From contig CALFPN010000018.1 in NCBI GenBank assembly GCA_937919015.1, positions 1-16,273 on the forward strand: a stretch of DNA of 16,273 bases, read 5' to 3'. The translations under genes were made by a program, and so were the position numbers. Shown piece by piece: positions 7,940 to 13,976 of this stretch. Position 1 is the stretch's first letter. The number at the start of each line of letters is the position of its first letter. The stretch comes from an uncultured Clostridia bacterium (lineage in GTDB: Bacteria; Bacillota; Clostridia; Lachnospirales; Anaerotignaceae). The notes below the pieces were generated by a model. It saw only the letters and a program-made list of their open reading frames with translations, was not told the origin of the DNA and searched no databases.

Positions 7940-7968
7940 ATTATAGTCCATCCGGCGTATTTTGGCAA
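7940..7968 (-). promoter_or_regulatory. Promoter of the Nudix gene
   Basis: Minus strand TTGCCA (7963-7968), 17 bases, TATAAT (7940-7945). The bases GATGGACTATAAT around the -10 box recur exactly at the methyltransferase promoter at 10650. Confidence 0.65.
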
Positions 7969-7983
7969 AAAAACCAAAAGGGG

Positions 7984-8012
7984 TTGATGATTTCGGTCTG
8001 CCTTGATAAAAT
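7984..8012 (+). promoter_or_regulatory. Possible promoter of the DUF445 gene
   Basis: TTGATG (7984-7989), 17-base spacer, TAAAAT (8007-8012) lie 50 bases before the GGAGG-preceded ATG. The region is A/T-rich and other -10-like strings exist, so the exact start is uncertain. Confidence 0.4.
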
Positions 8013-8061
8013 GATATTTTATGTGATGATATTATATTTATCATATTGGAGGTACGAAAAA

Positions 8062-8943
8062 ATGACATTACAGAATCTTGCCGGCCCCATTATCGGTGCC
8101 GTGATCGGTTATTGTACAAATTATATTGCGGTAAAAATGCTGTTTTACCCCAGAAATGAAGTAAAAATTTGCGGGCATAAACTGCCCTTCACTCCCGGTG
8201 CCATCCCCAAAGGCAAACCCCGTCTGGCAAAATCCGTGGGAAATATCGTAGCAAATACTTTGCTCACAGAAAAAGATATCAAACAGAAGATCCTCTCTCC
8301 AGAAACAGAAGACGCTGTGCTCGATAAAGTTATGGCGGAACTGTCCAACAAAATCTATGTGGAAATGGGCAGAGTCTGCTCTACATACGAAGAATACGGC
8401 AATTTCAAGGCAAATCTATCCGATGCATTCACCAATCAAATCATGGACTCCATCGGGAAAATCGACCTGAAGAATACCATCGTAACAGAAGCCGGCAGAG
8501 TCATCCGCGAAAAGGTAAACGGCACGATGCTTGCCATGTTTTTGAGTGACGAAATGTTAAATTCTTTCATTCAGCCCGTAGGCGTGGAACTGGAAAACTA
8601 TATCGCGGAAAACGGCAGGGACTTCATCCAGAAGGAAGTCAATGAAAAAATCATGGTTTTTGAACAGAAGTCTATCTTAGACCTGTGCAGAGAAATGGAT
8701 GTGGAGGAAGAAAAAATCCGAGAAGCAATCCGTTCCATTTACCAGAAGGCTTCTGAAAATGCTGTCAACCGTGTTCTGAAAAATGTGGATATTTCTGCAA
8801 TGATCGAAGATAAGATCAATGAAATGAAAACCGAAGAACTGGAAAAAATGGTTCTCACTGTGATGAAAAAAGAACTGGATACCATCGTAAATTTGGGTGC
8901 ACTGATCGGTTTTATTCTGGGCAGTCTGAATACGATCATCTGA
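8062..8943 (+). CDS. DUF445 family membrane-anchored protein (YheB-like)
   Basis: A 293-residue protein of the DUF445 family, whose biochemical role is not established. The N-terminus is a hydrophobic segment with the conserved IIGAVIGYCTNYIAVKMLFYP, followed by LPFTPGAIPKGKPRLAKSVG, both hallmarks of the family. The middle is a long, highly charged helical region. The C-terminus has a second hydrophobic segment (LGALIGFILGSLNTII), giving two membrane anchors around a soluble helical body. The ATG at 8062 has GGAGG nine bases upstream. The frame is open back to 7918, but the extra 48 residues overlap the promoter region and are rejected. It is a single-gene unit bounded by a strong terminator. 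Confidence 0.9.
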   Translation: MTLQNLAGPIIGAVIGYCTNYIAVKMLFYPRNEVKICGHKLPFTPGAIPKGKPRLAKSVGNIVANTLLTEKDIKQKILSPETEDAVLDKVMAELSNKIYVEMGRVCSTYEEYGNFKANLSDAFTNQIMDSIGKIDLKNTIVTEAGRVIREKVNGTMLAMFLSDEMLNSFIQPVGVELENYIAENGRDFIQKEVNEKIMVFEQKSILDLCREMDVEEEKIREAIRSIYQKASENAVNRVLKNVDISAMIEDKINEMKTEELEKMVLTVMKKELDTIVNLGALIGFILGSLNTII

Positions 8944-8964
8944 TAAAGATTGCTAAAGCAATAT

Positions 8965-9001
8965 AAAACCCCTACCTTGTTTGAAACAAGGTAGGGGTTT
9001 T
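8965..9001. terminator. Strong bidirectional intrinsic terminator between convergent genes
   Basis: Perfect inverted repeat AAAACCCCTACCTTGTTT / AAACAAGGTAGGGGTTTT (stem about 16 bp). It serves the DUF445 gene on plus and, by its A-run, the HEAT-like operon on minus. A smaller 7-bp inverted repeat TAGCATG/CATGCTA follows at 9008-9030. Confidence 0.92.
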
Positions 9002-9050
9002 GTTATGTAGCATGCAATAAAGTCATGCTAAGAACCAGATAAATTGATGT

Positions 9051-9485
9051 TTACCATGTCAATGCTCTTTCTGTTTCTGTCATATCCTGTTCAATCAGCG
9101 GGCGCATACTATCCTTATATTTTGATAAATCGGCACTACGAAAACAATCTATGATTCTTGGAATGTACTGCGGTTTTGCTGCTCCTATTTGCCTCAAAGC
9201 CTTAATGCACTGTCTGGCAGTAATGGGTTTCTCGTCCATGATATGAGCAAGATAATCATCAAGAATCATATCAAAACGATTTTCATCATCCCATTGTGCG
9301 TTGGCAGCAAGTATATGTAACACTCGATTTCTTACCAATGATTTTGGATGATTAAGCAATGATGCAAAATCATCAAAGTATTCGTACCATTTATCAGTAT
9401 CTTGACTTTCAGAAATGATTTTATCAGCAATGGCCCAAGCATATTTATCATCTTTTGATGTCAGTTTTGTAATGATTTCCTGCAT
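9051..9485 (-). CDS. Small HEAT-like helical protein of unknown function
   Basis: A 144-residue, apparently all-helical soluble protein. Segments such as FASLLNHPKSLVRNRVLHILAANAQWD and ITARQCIKALRQIGAAKPQYIPRIIDCF have the helix-turn-helix spacing and Leu/Ile/Arg pattern of HEAT or ARM repeats, about three in all. No catalytic motif, signal peptide or membrane segment is visible. It is the last gene of the methyltransferase-flavoprotein-HEAT operon, 24 bases after the flavoprotein gene, with AGGTGAG before its ATG. HEAT repeats usually serve as protein-binding scaffolds; a partner cannot be named. Function is not recognised. Confidence 0.75.
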   Translation of the reverse strand: MQEIITKLTSKDDKYAWAIADKIISESQDTDKWYEYFDDFASLLNHPKSLVRNRVLHILAANAQWDDENRFDMILDDYLAHIMDEKPITARQCIKALRQIGAAKPQYIPRIIDCFRSADLSKYKDSMRPLIEQDMTETERALTW

Positions 9486-9509
9486 AGATACTCACCTTCA
9501 AATTCTTTT

Positions 9510-9986
9510 TTATCTCTCCTGCACTTCTTTTCCGCTCAGGTGTTCTATCTGTATTTCAAACATCTGAACAGCCCTTCCGGATAACACAACTTCTTCGTTG
9601 ACCATGTCCATATCGGGATAATACTTTGCGGCAAATTTCTTTACCAATGCAATCGTATCCTCCTGAGATTCCACCAAATGACATCGTCCAAAGACAACGA
9701 CACTCTGCAGGAATGGTGCCCATGCTTCCTCTTTGATCCTTTCGTTCCCGAATACAGTGAAGCAGACTTTATCGTTTTTCTGCAATGCATCCACTTTATG
9801 ACCGGCTTTGGCACCGTGAAAAATGATTCTCTCATTTTCTTCATCATACAAATAGTTGATTGGTATCCCATAGGGATATCCATCATCACCATTCACGGCT
9901 AAAACGCCTCTCCGTGAGGAACGAAGCAATTCTTTTGCGGCGTCTATGCTGATTTCATTTTTCTTTTTTCGAATTGGTCTGAACAT
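9510..9986 (-). CDS. Pyridoxamine 5'-phosphate oxidase-like flavin-binding protein (NimA-like)
   Basis: A 158-residue split-barrel flavoprotein. The pattern ELLRSSRRGVLAVNGDDGYPYGIPINYLYDEENERIIFHGAKAGHKVDAL followed by NDKVCFTVFG and SVVVFGRCHLV is typical of the PPOx/NimA-like family, which binds FMN or related cofactors. Some members reduce nitroimidazoles, but no specific substrate is implied here. The ATG at 9986 (MFRPIRKKK) is chosen because GGGGGG lies a few bases upstream; a TTG at 10001 opens the frame earlier but would begin within the ribosome binding site region. It sits 19 bases after the methyltransferase and 24 before the HEAT-like gene, so the three are one operon. Confidence 0.88.
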   Translation of the reverse strand: MFRPIRKKKNEISIDAAKELLRSSRRGVLAVNGDDGYPYGIPINYLYDEENERIIFHGAKAGHKVDALQKNDKVCFTVFGNERIKEEAWAPFLQSVVVFGRCHLVESQEDTIALVKKFAAKYYPDMDMVNEEVVLSGRAVQMFEIQIEHLSGKEVQER

Positions 9987-10005
9987 GTTATCCCCCCACA
10001 ACTTC

Positions 10006-10608
10006 TTATTTTAACGACAAGGAAAAAACCAATCCTTTCTCCCTCGGGTCATCTCCTGCAAACAAATCACCGCAGGGAACTTCCTCATGCAGTTCCAGCC
10101 CCTCCACTTCCGCCAGATAGGACAGATATTCGGGAGAGGGATAATAGAAAAACAGGAAGGCTTCTCTGGGGTCTTTTTCGTGGGATTCCTTGATTTTTGC
10201 CATCACTTCCCGCAGGATATCCACGGAGAAAGGGTTAAAAAAGGAATATCGGTTGACTTCCGCAGGCACTTCAAATTCCTCCGCCTTCGCCAGTACAAAT
10301 TCTGTTCTGGCTCTGGAAACGGCAGTTTTCTGGTTTTCCGCCGCACTCTGATAAATGCGTTCGTCATATTCGATGCCGATGGTCTTTGCCTTCGTTTGAT
10401 AGGATAGGAAAAAATCCACACGGCCTTTCCCACAGCCATAATCCAGAACCACATCCTTTTTCCGAATGAAGCCATAATTCGCCAGTCGCTCCAGAACGGG
10501 ATATGGTGTGGGTTCGTAGGGGTAACAGGTTTGACCTGCCTTGGAGTCATCCCGACCTGTTGTTTTTATTTGTAAGAGTTTGTCCCATGTGTGTTCGTGA
10601 TCTGTCAT
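10006..10608 (-). CDS. Class I SAM-dependent methyltransferase
   Basis: A 200-residue soluble protein with the glycine-rich SAM-binding motif I VVLDYGCGKGRVDFFLS (about residues 53-69) and the acidic end of strand 2 at IGIEYDERIY. A later strand carries SFFNPFS, in the position of motif IV (compare NPPY/DPPY-like loops). The N-terminal TCYPYEPTPYPVLERL segment precedes the Rossmann core. The methyl acceptor cannot be deduced; small-molecule, rRNA or protein substrates all remain possible. It is the first gene of a three-gene minus operon with its own promoter (10650-10678). The ATG at 10608 follows GAGGAAAACG, a moderate ribosome binding site. Confidence 0.88.
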   Translation of the reverse strand: MTDHEHTWDKLLQIKTTGRDDSKAGQTCYPYEPTPYPVLERLANYGFIRKKDVVLDYGCGKGRVDFFLSYQTKAKTIGIEYDERIYQSAAENQKTAVSRARTEFVLAKAEEFEVPAEVNRYSFFNPFSVDILREVMAKIKESHEKDPREAFLFFYYPSPEYLSYLAEVEGLELHEEVPCGDLFAGDDPREKGLVFSLSLK

Positions 10609-10649
10609 CGTTTTCCTCTGTCCATCAAAAATTCGTTTTTCTTTCCTTC

Positions 10650-10678
10650 ATTATAGTCCATCTGTTCTGTTTTTTCAG
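10650..10678 (-). promoter_or_regulatory. Promoter of the methyltransferase operon
   Basis: Minus strand CTGAAA (10673-10678), 17 bases, TATAAT (10650-10655), about 40 bases before the ATG. It shares GATGGACTATAAT with the Nudix promoter. Confidence 0.65.
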
Positions 10679-10681
10679 CAT

Positions 10682-10717
10682 AAAAAAAAGAAGCCTCCTT
10701 TACCGGACTGCTTCTTT
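10682..10717 (-). terminator. Intrinsic terminator overlapping the stop codon of the HPP-like gene
   Basis: Arms GCTTCTTT (10710-10717) and AAAGAAGC (10687-10694) enclose a 15-base loop that contains the HPP-like stop codon. Read on minus, the stem runs into eight consecutive T. It insulates the downstream methyltransferase promoter. Confidence 0.8.
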
Positions 10718-11620
10718 ATTTTTAAAGATAGTTAAAGATAATACCATAAATAATGCCGCCCCTGCAAAAATCTGCACAGGATAGAACACCACCGCTTCTT
10801 CCGGGATCAGCATAGGCAGGATGCAAAGGGCACCTGCAGGGGGAATGAATGCTTTCAGGCCTGTCAGCGTCAGGATCATGCCGATCGCTGCCACCAATGC
10901 CGCCAGTGTCAGGGGCAGATTCCATTCCATCACGATCAGGTATCTGCAGCCGGCACCAATCAGCGCACACAGCGCAATTGCCCCTACAACCTTCAGGGGG
11001 ATTTTTCTGGCACCGCTTTCCTTTTTGGAAAATTCCGTAAATGCTACCAAAAGAGGGGGTGCAATCATAAAACGGCAGCCCAGTCGGATGGCTGCAAAAG
11101 CAGTAACCAGTACCACGCCCAGACGCGTGCCTGCATCGATCCAGCCCTGTTTTTCAACCTTTACAGGTATAAAATTTACAGGCTCTTTGATGTTGGTTTT
11201 TTCCAGCAGCCTGTGGAATGCCAGAATCAGAACCGTCAGCGCAAAAGCCGCAATGAGATATACAGGGCTTTCTGTTCCAAGAAGAACAGGCAGCGCAATA
11301 GCAGAAATCATAGGGGCAAAGGATGTGCCGGACAGAAGATAAATCACTTCCGCAATGCCATATGCCAGCGTTACACGGAACCATACGGGACCGGGAACGA
11401 ATAATACGATGCCTACACCTGCAAGGGCACAGATCATGATAAAGATCAGAATGCGGATGCGGCTTGTTTTCCAGGACATTTTAGGTGCCATAAATGCACC
11501 AACGGCAATGGCTGTGATTTCCGGGAAGATGATTTCATGCTGATTTAAGAGTTCTGATGCACCAACCATAGCAACTACGATCAGCAGAACCAGGCTATAT
11601 ATCACTAACTGTCGTTTCAT
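10700..11620 (-). CDS. HPP-family-like integral membrane protein
   Basis: A 306-residue, very hydrophobic protein with roughly nine to ten membrane segments. The C-terminal part contains LKAFIPPAGALCILPMLIP, which matches the helical H-P-P-A-G-A signature region of HPP proteins, with Ile in place of His. HPP members have been linked to nitrite or other small-molecule transport in some organisms, but this divergent form does not justify a substrate. The ATG at 11620 follows GAGAGGAAAAGAA; a TTG at 11635 lies inside that site and is rejected. It is monocistronic, with a promoter at 11688-11717 and a terminator at its stop. Its leader contains a GC-rich hairpin at 11647-11663. Confidence 0.7.
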   Translation of the reverse strand: MKRQLVIYSLVLLIVVAMVGASELLNQHEIIFPEITAIAVGAFMAPKMSWKTSRIRILIFIMICALAGVGIVLFVPGPVWFRVTLAYGIAEVIYLLSGTSFAPMISAIALPVLLGTESPVYLIAAFALTVLILAFHRLLEKTNIKEPVNFIPVKVEKQGWIDAGTRLGVVLVTAFAAIRLGCRFMIAPPLLVAFTEFSKKESGARKIPLKVVGAIALCALIGAGCRYLIVMEWNLPLTLAALVAAIGMILTLTGLKAFIPPAGALCILPMLIPEEAVVFYPVQIFAGAALFMVLSLTIFKNKEAVR

Positions 11621-11646
11621 TTCTTTTCCTCTCAAAAGTATGTACG

Positions 11647-11717
11647 TCTGGCACTGGGCCAGAAACGTTTTAGACCCAACATTTCAGATTATAGCACATT
11701 CTAAACGGAATGCATAA
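11647..11717 (-). promoter_or_regulatory. Promoter and leader hairpin of the HPP-like gene
   Basis: A perfect TATAAT is read on minus at 11688-11693 with a weak TTATGC (11712-11717) 18 bases upstream. The ~65-base leader holds TCTGGC (11647-11652) and GCCAGA (11658-11663) around a 5-base loop, extended by ACG/CGT with a two-base bulge. I do not recognise a riboswitch class. Confidence 0.5.
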
Positions 11718-11755
11718 CAAAATTGTTAAAGAATCCCATAAAATCATAGTTCAAA

Positions 11756-11786
11756 TTGAAAAAGTACTCCTAGGGGAGTATAAATT
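11756..11786 (+). promoter_or_regulatory. Orphan MerR-type promoter/operator
   Basis: TTGAAA (11756-11761) and TAAATT (11781-11786) are 19 bases apart, and the long spacer is filled by the dyad TACTCC-TAGG-GGAGTA (11765-11780). A CTCC..GGAG dyad in a 19-base spacer is the classic arrangement for MerR-family activators. No plus-strand gene follows: within ~30 bases the sequence enters a minus-oriented terminator and then the mobile element. Confidence 0.5.
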
Positions 11787-11811
11787 AGATGTTATAAAAT
11801 GTAAATCACAT

Positions 11812-11842
11812 AAAAAATCCTCCGCAAACCACTTTGCGGAGG
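11812..11842 (-). terminator. Intrinsic terminator, minus strand, at the edge of the mobile element
   Basis: Perfect 10-bp arms CCTCCGCAAA (11819-11828) and TTTGCGGAGG (11833-11842) with a 4-base loop, followed on minus by ATTTTTT. It would stop transcripts coming from the integrase side before the HPP-like gene. Confidence 0.85.
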
Positions 11843-12172
11843 CTCATTTTCTTTGGTGTTAAGTTGGTGGTAAATCGGCAATTTTTCGCCTTACCAACTT
11901 TCCAGAAACCTTGATTTTACGCCATTTATCAGCTTATCAATCGTTAATGGGTTTCATTGTAGGGAACCTTTAACAGGATGTCTTCATCCCAAACCATATC
12001 TAGTCATACGATATTTTAAGGTTTTTTCACCTACTCTACATACTTCCTCATAATAAATTACCTTCATTTATTTTTTTGTTGTAGTATGCGTTGTAGTGTA
12101 CCGTATTTTGTTGTAGTAAAATTTGAACCTAACAGAACGAGAACTTTCCTTCCCATTTTGTTTTATTTTCTT
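11843..12172. other. Non-coding junction region between chromosome and integrase
   Basis: No convincing gene lies in these 330 bases. There is a dyad AAGTTGG (11861-11867) / CCAACTT (11894-11900), and near the integrase stop there are the GTTGTAG repeats listed separately. The left attachment core is expected somewhere here, but it cannot be placed without the right end of the element or an empty site for comparison. No tRNA 3' end is recognisable. Confidence 0.45.
12078..12118 (+). repeat. Three GTTGTAGT direct repeats, probable integrase arm-type sites
   Basis: GTTGTAGT(A/G) occurs at 12078-12086, 12090-12098 and 12110-12118, just past the integrase stop at 12173. A CTACAAC copy in inverted orientation lies at 13562-13568, at the other end of the integrase gene. 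Clusters of short directed repeats near the element end are where Tn916-family integrases place their N-terminal domain. Binding is inferred. Confidence 0.5.
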
Positions 12173-13414
12173 TTAAAAAAAATTTACCTTTTTCGATAAA
12201 TCTTCCAGCGCCTGCTGCTGTTTTTCATAACACACTTCCGTATAGATATCCAGCGTAGTCTTTATATCTTTGTGTCCCATGATCTGCTGAATTACTTTAA
12301 CATTCATTTCAGCCTCACACAGTCTAGAACAAAATGTGTGCCTTAAATGGTGTGCAGAAAAATGAGGAATAATAACCGGTTCCCTGCCTTCTCTTTTTGC
12401 ATCTATAATTTCTCTCGCATTATGGCTTTCATAAATCCTTTTGATCGCAGCATTGATGCACTGTGGTCTATGCAGTGAACCATACTTATTCGAAAAAATA
12501 AATCCTGACATTCCTTCTAATTCATAAGAACAGAATCCGTCTTTTTTCTGTCTTTCATACTCATTCAACAGAACATCATAAACCTCATCCATTAACGGAA
12601 TCGTTCTAATTCCCGTTTCTGTTTTTGGCATTGATACCCCAAAACAGGCTACACCATTGCGCGTATAATACGGAACTGCATGATTCACGGAAATACACCG
12701 TTTCTTGAAATCAACATCCTGCCAGCGAAGTCCAGTACATTCAGATATACGCATGCCAGTTCCCAGCAATGTGGCAAACAATGGATACCAATGATAATAA
12801 TCCGGTGAATAACGAATTTCATCAAAAAAGGCGTTCTGCTGCTGCACTGTTAAAGCATGTCTGATACCTTTATTTTTTCCACTGTTTTTCTTAATTTCTG
12901 TCAAAACTCCATCGGCTGGATTTTTCCGAATGATATCATCACGCACAGCCATCTTGAAAAGTGGATTCAAAACAGTATGGATATTATCAAGCGTATTGAT
13001 TGCCAGCCCCTTTTCGTTCAACAACTGGTAATAAAACAGTTGCACATCTGTATACTTTACACTGGTAAGCAATTTGTCTCCGAAACCATTTCTCACAAAT
13101 TTATCATACATATAAATATAGTTCGATCTGGTTGTTTCTCGCAAATTTTGCTTCATACTCATATAGCGGTCAAATGTCATGTTGATCGTTGCTTTTCCAC
13201 CAACATAAATATCCAACCCATCCATCTGATCCCTTAATAGCTGCTCCTTTTTTTCTCTCAGAACACTCAAATCCATGGAATAGACATATCGACGGGTTCC
13301 ATAGAAATCTATATAAGTGTAAATATATAGATCATCACTTTTTCTTTGGCTTTCGCCTTTCAATAACACTCGACCTTTATTATCTTTTCTTTGCTTTATT
13401 TTTGCTTTTGCCAT
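12173..13414 (-). CDS. int: Tn916-family tyrosine recombinase/integrase
   Basis: A 413-residue site-specific recombinase. The N-terminal ~70 residues (GRVLLKGESQRKSDDLYIYT, then YIDFYGTRRYVYS) match the AP2-like arm-binding domain of Tn916 integrase. The core-binding SAM-like domain covers about 75-170. The catalytic domain from ~185 has Arg222 (GTGMRISE), Lys264 (PKTETGIR), His355 and Arg358 (HHLRHT), His381 (GHKDIKTT) and nucleophile Tyr391 (LDIYTEV), so the active site is complete. The length is typical. The ATG at 13414 follows AAAGGAGAG. It should integrate and, with a directionality factor such as the neighbouring 83-residue protein, excise the element. Confidence 0.96.
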   Translation of the reverse strand: MAKAKIKQRKDNKGRVLLKGESQRKSDDLYIYTYIDFYGTRRYVYSMDLSVLREKKEQLLRDQMDGLDIYVGGKATINMTFDRYMSMKQNLRETTRSNYIYMYDKFVRNGFGDKLLTSVKYTDVQLFYYQLLNEKGLAINTLDNIHTVLNPLFKMAVRDDIIRKNPADGVLTEIKKNSGKNKGIRHALTVQQQNAFFDEIRYSPDYYHWYPLFATLLGTGMRISECTGLRWQDVDFKKRCISVNHAVPYYTRNGVACFGVSMPKTETGIRTIPLMDEVYDVLLNEYERQKKDGFCSYELEGMSGFIFSNKYGSLHRPQCINAAIKRIYESHNAREIIDAKREGREPVIIPHFSAHHLRHTFCSRLCEAEMNVKVIQQIMGHKDIKTTLDIYTEVCYEKQQQALEDLSKKVNFF

Positions 13415-13458
13415 TTTTATCTCTCCTTTTTCAATAAAAATGAAAAGGAAAGAAGTCT

Positions 13459-13561
13459 CTGCAATATGAGTGGATAATAGTTCTGTAACAATGCTGCTAC
13501 TATTGCATTATCCTGCAAATATTATAAAGCATCCGTTATTTTTCATCAACCCATATTGCAG
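13459..13561. repeat. Inverted CTGCAATATG repeats between integrase and excisionase-like genes
   Basis: CTGCAATATG (13459-13468) and its exact reverse complement CATATTGCAG (13552-13561) flank this gap. A related CTGCAAATAT starts at 13513, and AATATTGCAG recurs at 13927-13936 inside the candidate small RNA. The spacing is too wide for a simple hairpin, so protein binding sites are more likely. Confidence 0.5.
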
Positions 13562-13568
13562 CTACAAC

Positions 13569-13820
13569 TCATTTTGAGTTGATGATCTTCTTTACCAATC
13601 CTTCATATTCGCCTGGAATACGGAACAACGATATATACGCCTCAAAAATCCTAGTATCGACTAGAACTTTATTGCCTAACTTATAGGTAGCCCCCGCAAT
13701 TTTTGCGTGCTCCTGAAGCCGTGTTAAGCCCATTCCATACGCCGTCGCCGCTTCCCGATATGTAAGAAAATGCCTCTTAATATCAGGATTGGTAAGATCT
13801 TCTTTTTTGATTTTTTGCAT
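13569..13820 (-). CDS. Small excisionase-like helix-turn-helix protein (resembles DUF6462)
   Basis: An 83-residue protein found, as here, beside integrases of clostridial elements. LTYREAATAYGMGLTRLQEHAKIAGATYKLGNKVLVDTRIFEAYI has the layout of the winged helix-turn-helix excisionase/MerR-like DNA-binding fold: helix, turn, recognition helix, then a short wing ending in VDTR. It probably directs the integrase toward excision or regulates the element. The ATG at 13820 has AGAGGGA five bases upstream; the frame is open to 13856 but that extension has no such site. The stop codon is embedded in a perfect dyad, CAACTCA-TTT-TGAGTTG (13565-13581). No terminator follows, so it may be read into the integrase gene 154 bases on. 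Confidence 0.75.
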   Translation of the reverse strand: MQKIKKEDLTNPDIKRHFLTYREAATAYGMGLTRLQEHAKIAGATYKLGNKVLVDTRIFEAYISLFRIPGEYEGLVKKIINSK

Positions 13821-13845
13821 AAAAATCCCTCTTTCTTTTTTTATT

Positions 13846-13874
13846 TTGTAAATCAAGGGATCTTATGCTATAAT
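13846..13874 (+). promoter_or_regulatory. Extended -10 promoter of the candidate small RNA
   Basis: TTGTAA (13846-13851), 17 bases, TATAAT (13869-13874) preceded by TGC, i.e. a perfect extended -10 element. It faces away from the excisionase-like gene and toward the end of the RHH-like gene. Confidence 0.7.
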
Positions 13875-13909
13875 ATGTTTGTATACGGTATAACTAAGAT
13901 CCCTTGGTT
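13851..13909. repeat. 15-bp inverted repeat flanking the small-RNA promoter start
   Basis: AATCAAGGGATCTTA (13851-13865) and TAAGATCCCTTGGTT (13895-13909) are reverse complements at 14 of 15 positions. The left arm lies between the -35 and -10 boxes; the right arm is just past the start site. A repressor binding both arms would block or loop the promoter. On a minus-strand transcript the two arms could fold into a hairpin ahead of the excisionase-like gene. Confidence 0.7.
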
Positions 13910-13957
13910 ATATTGTAGGGGTTATCAATATTGCAGTATTGGTAACCCCATTTTTTA
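13881..13957 (+). ncRNA. Candidate ~77-nt double-hairpin small RNA, antisense in the rhh-xis intergenic region
   Basis: From the promoter at 13846-13874 a transcript would begin near 13881. It would first form TATAACTAAG (13889-13898) paired with CTTGGTTATA (13903-13912) over a 4-base loop (one G-U). It then forms a 13-bp terminator stem (13918-13949) followed by ATTTTTTATTTTG. It runs opposite to the flanking genes, so it would be fully complementary to any message read from the RHH-like gene into the excisionase-like gene. No start codon with a ribosome binding site lies within. I do not recognise an RNA family. Confidence 0.55.
13918..13957 (+). terminator. Intrinsic terminator of the candidate small RNA
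   Basis: GGGGTTATCAATA (13918-13930), loop TTGCAG, TATTGGTAACCCC (13937-13949), 12 Watson-Crick pairs and one mismatch that is not paired as G-U on every register. Six T follow one base later on plus. No U-run follows on minus, so it faces right. Confidence 0.85.
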
Positions 13958-13976
13958 TTTTGTTTACAACTTTCTC

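Noticed and set aside
9008..9030. TAGCATG/CATGCTA dyad as a second terminator
   Set aside because: The stem is 7 bp with a 9-base loop and neither strand has a following T-run. The strong terminator at 8965-9001 already serves both genes.
11892..11957. A short minus-strand frame ending in IDKLINGVKSRFLESW, possibly the 3' remnant of a gene
   Set aside because: Only about 20 codons, no start with a ribosome binding site and no family I recognise. It is too short to call a pseudogene.
11843..12172. A tRNA or tmRNA 3' end as the integration target
   Set aside because: No CCA-ending acceptor stem, T-loop GTTCGA-like sequence or cloverleaf could be found on either strand.
13459..13561. A CRISPR-like or large hairpin structure from the CTGCAATATG arms
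   Set aside because: There are only two exact arms in opposite orientation about 84 bases apart, with no regular repeat-spacer pattern. Protein sites are the simpler reading.
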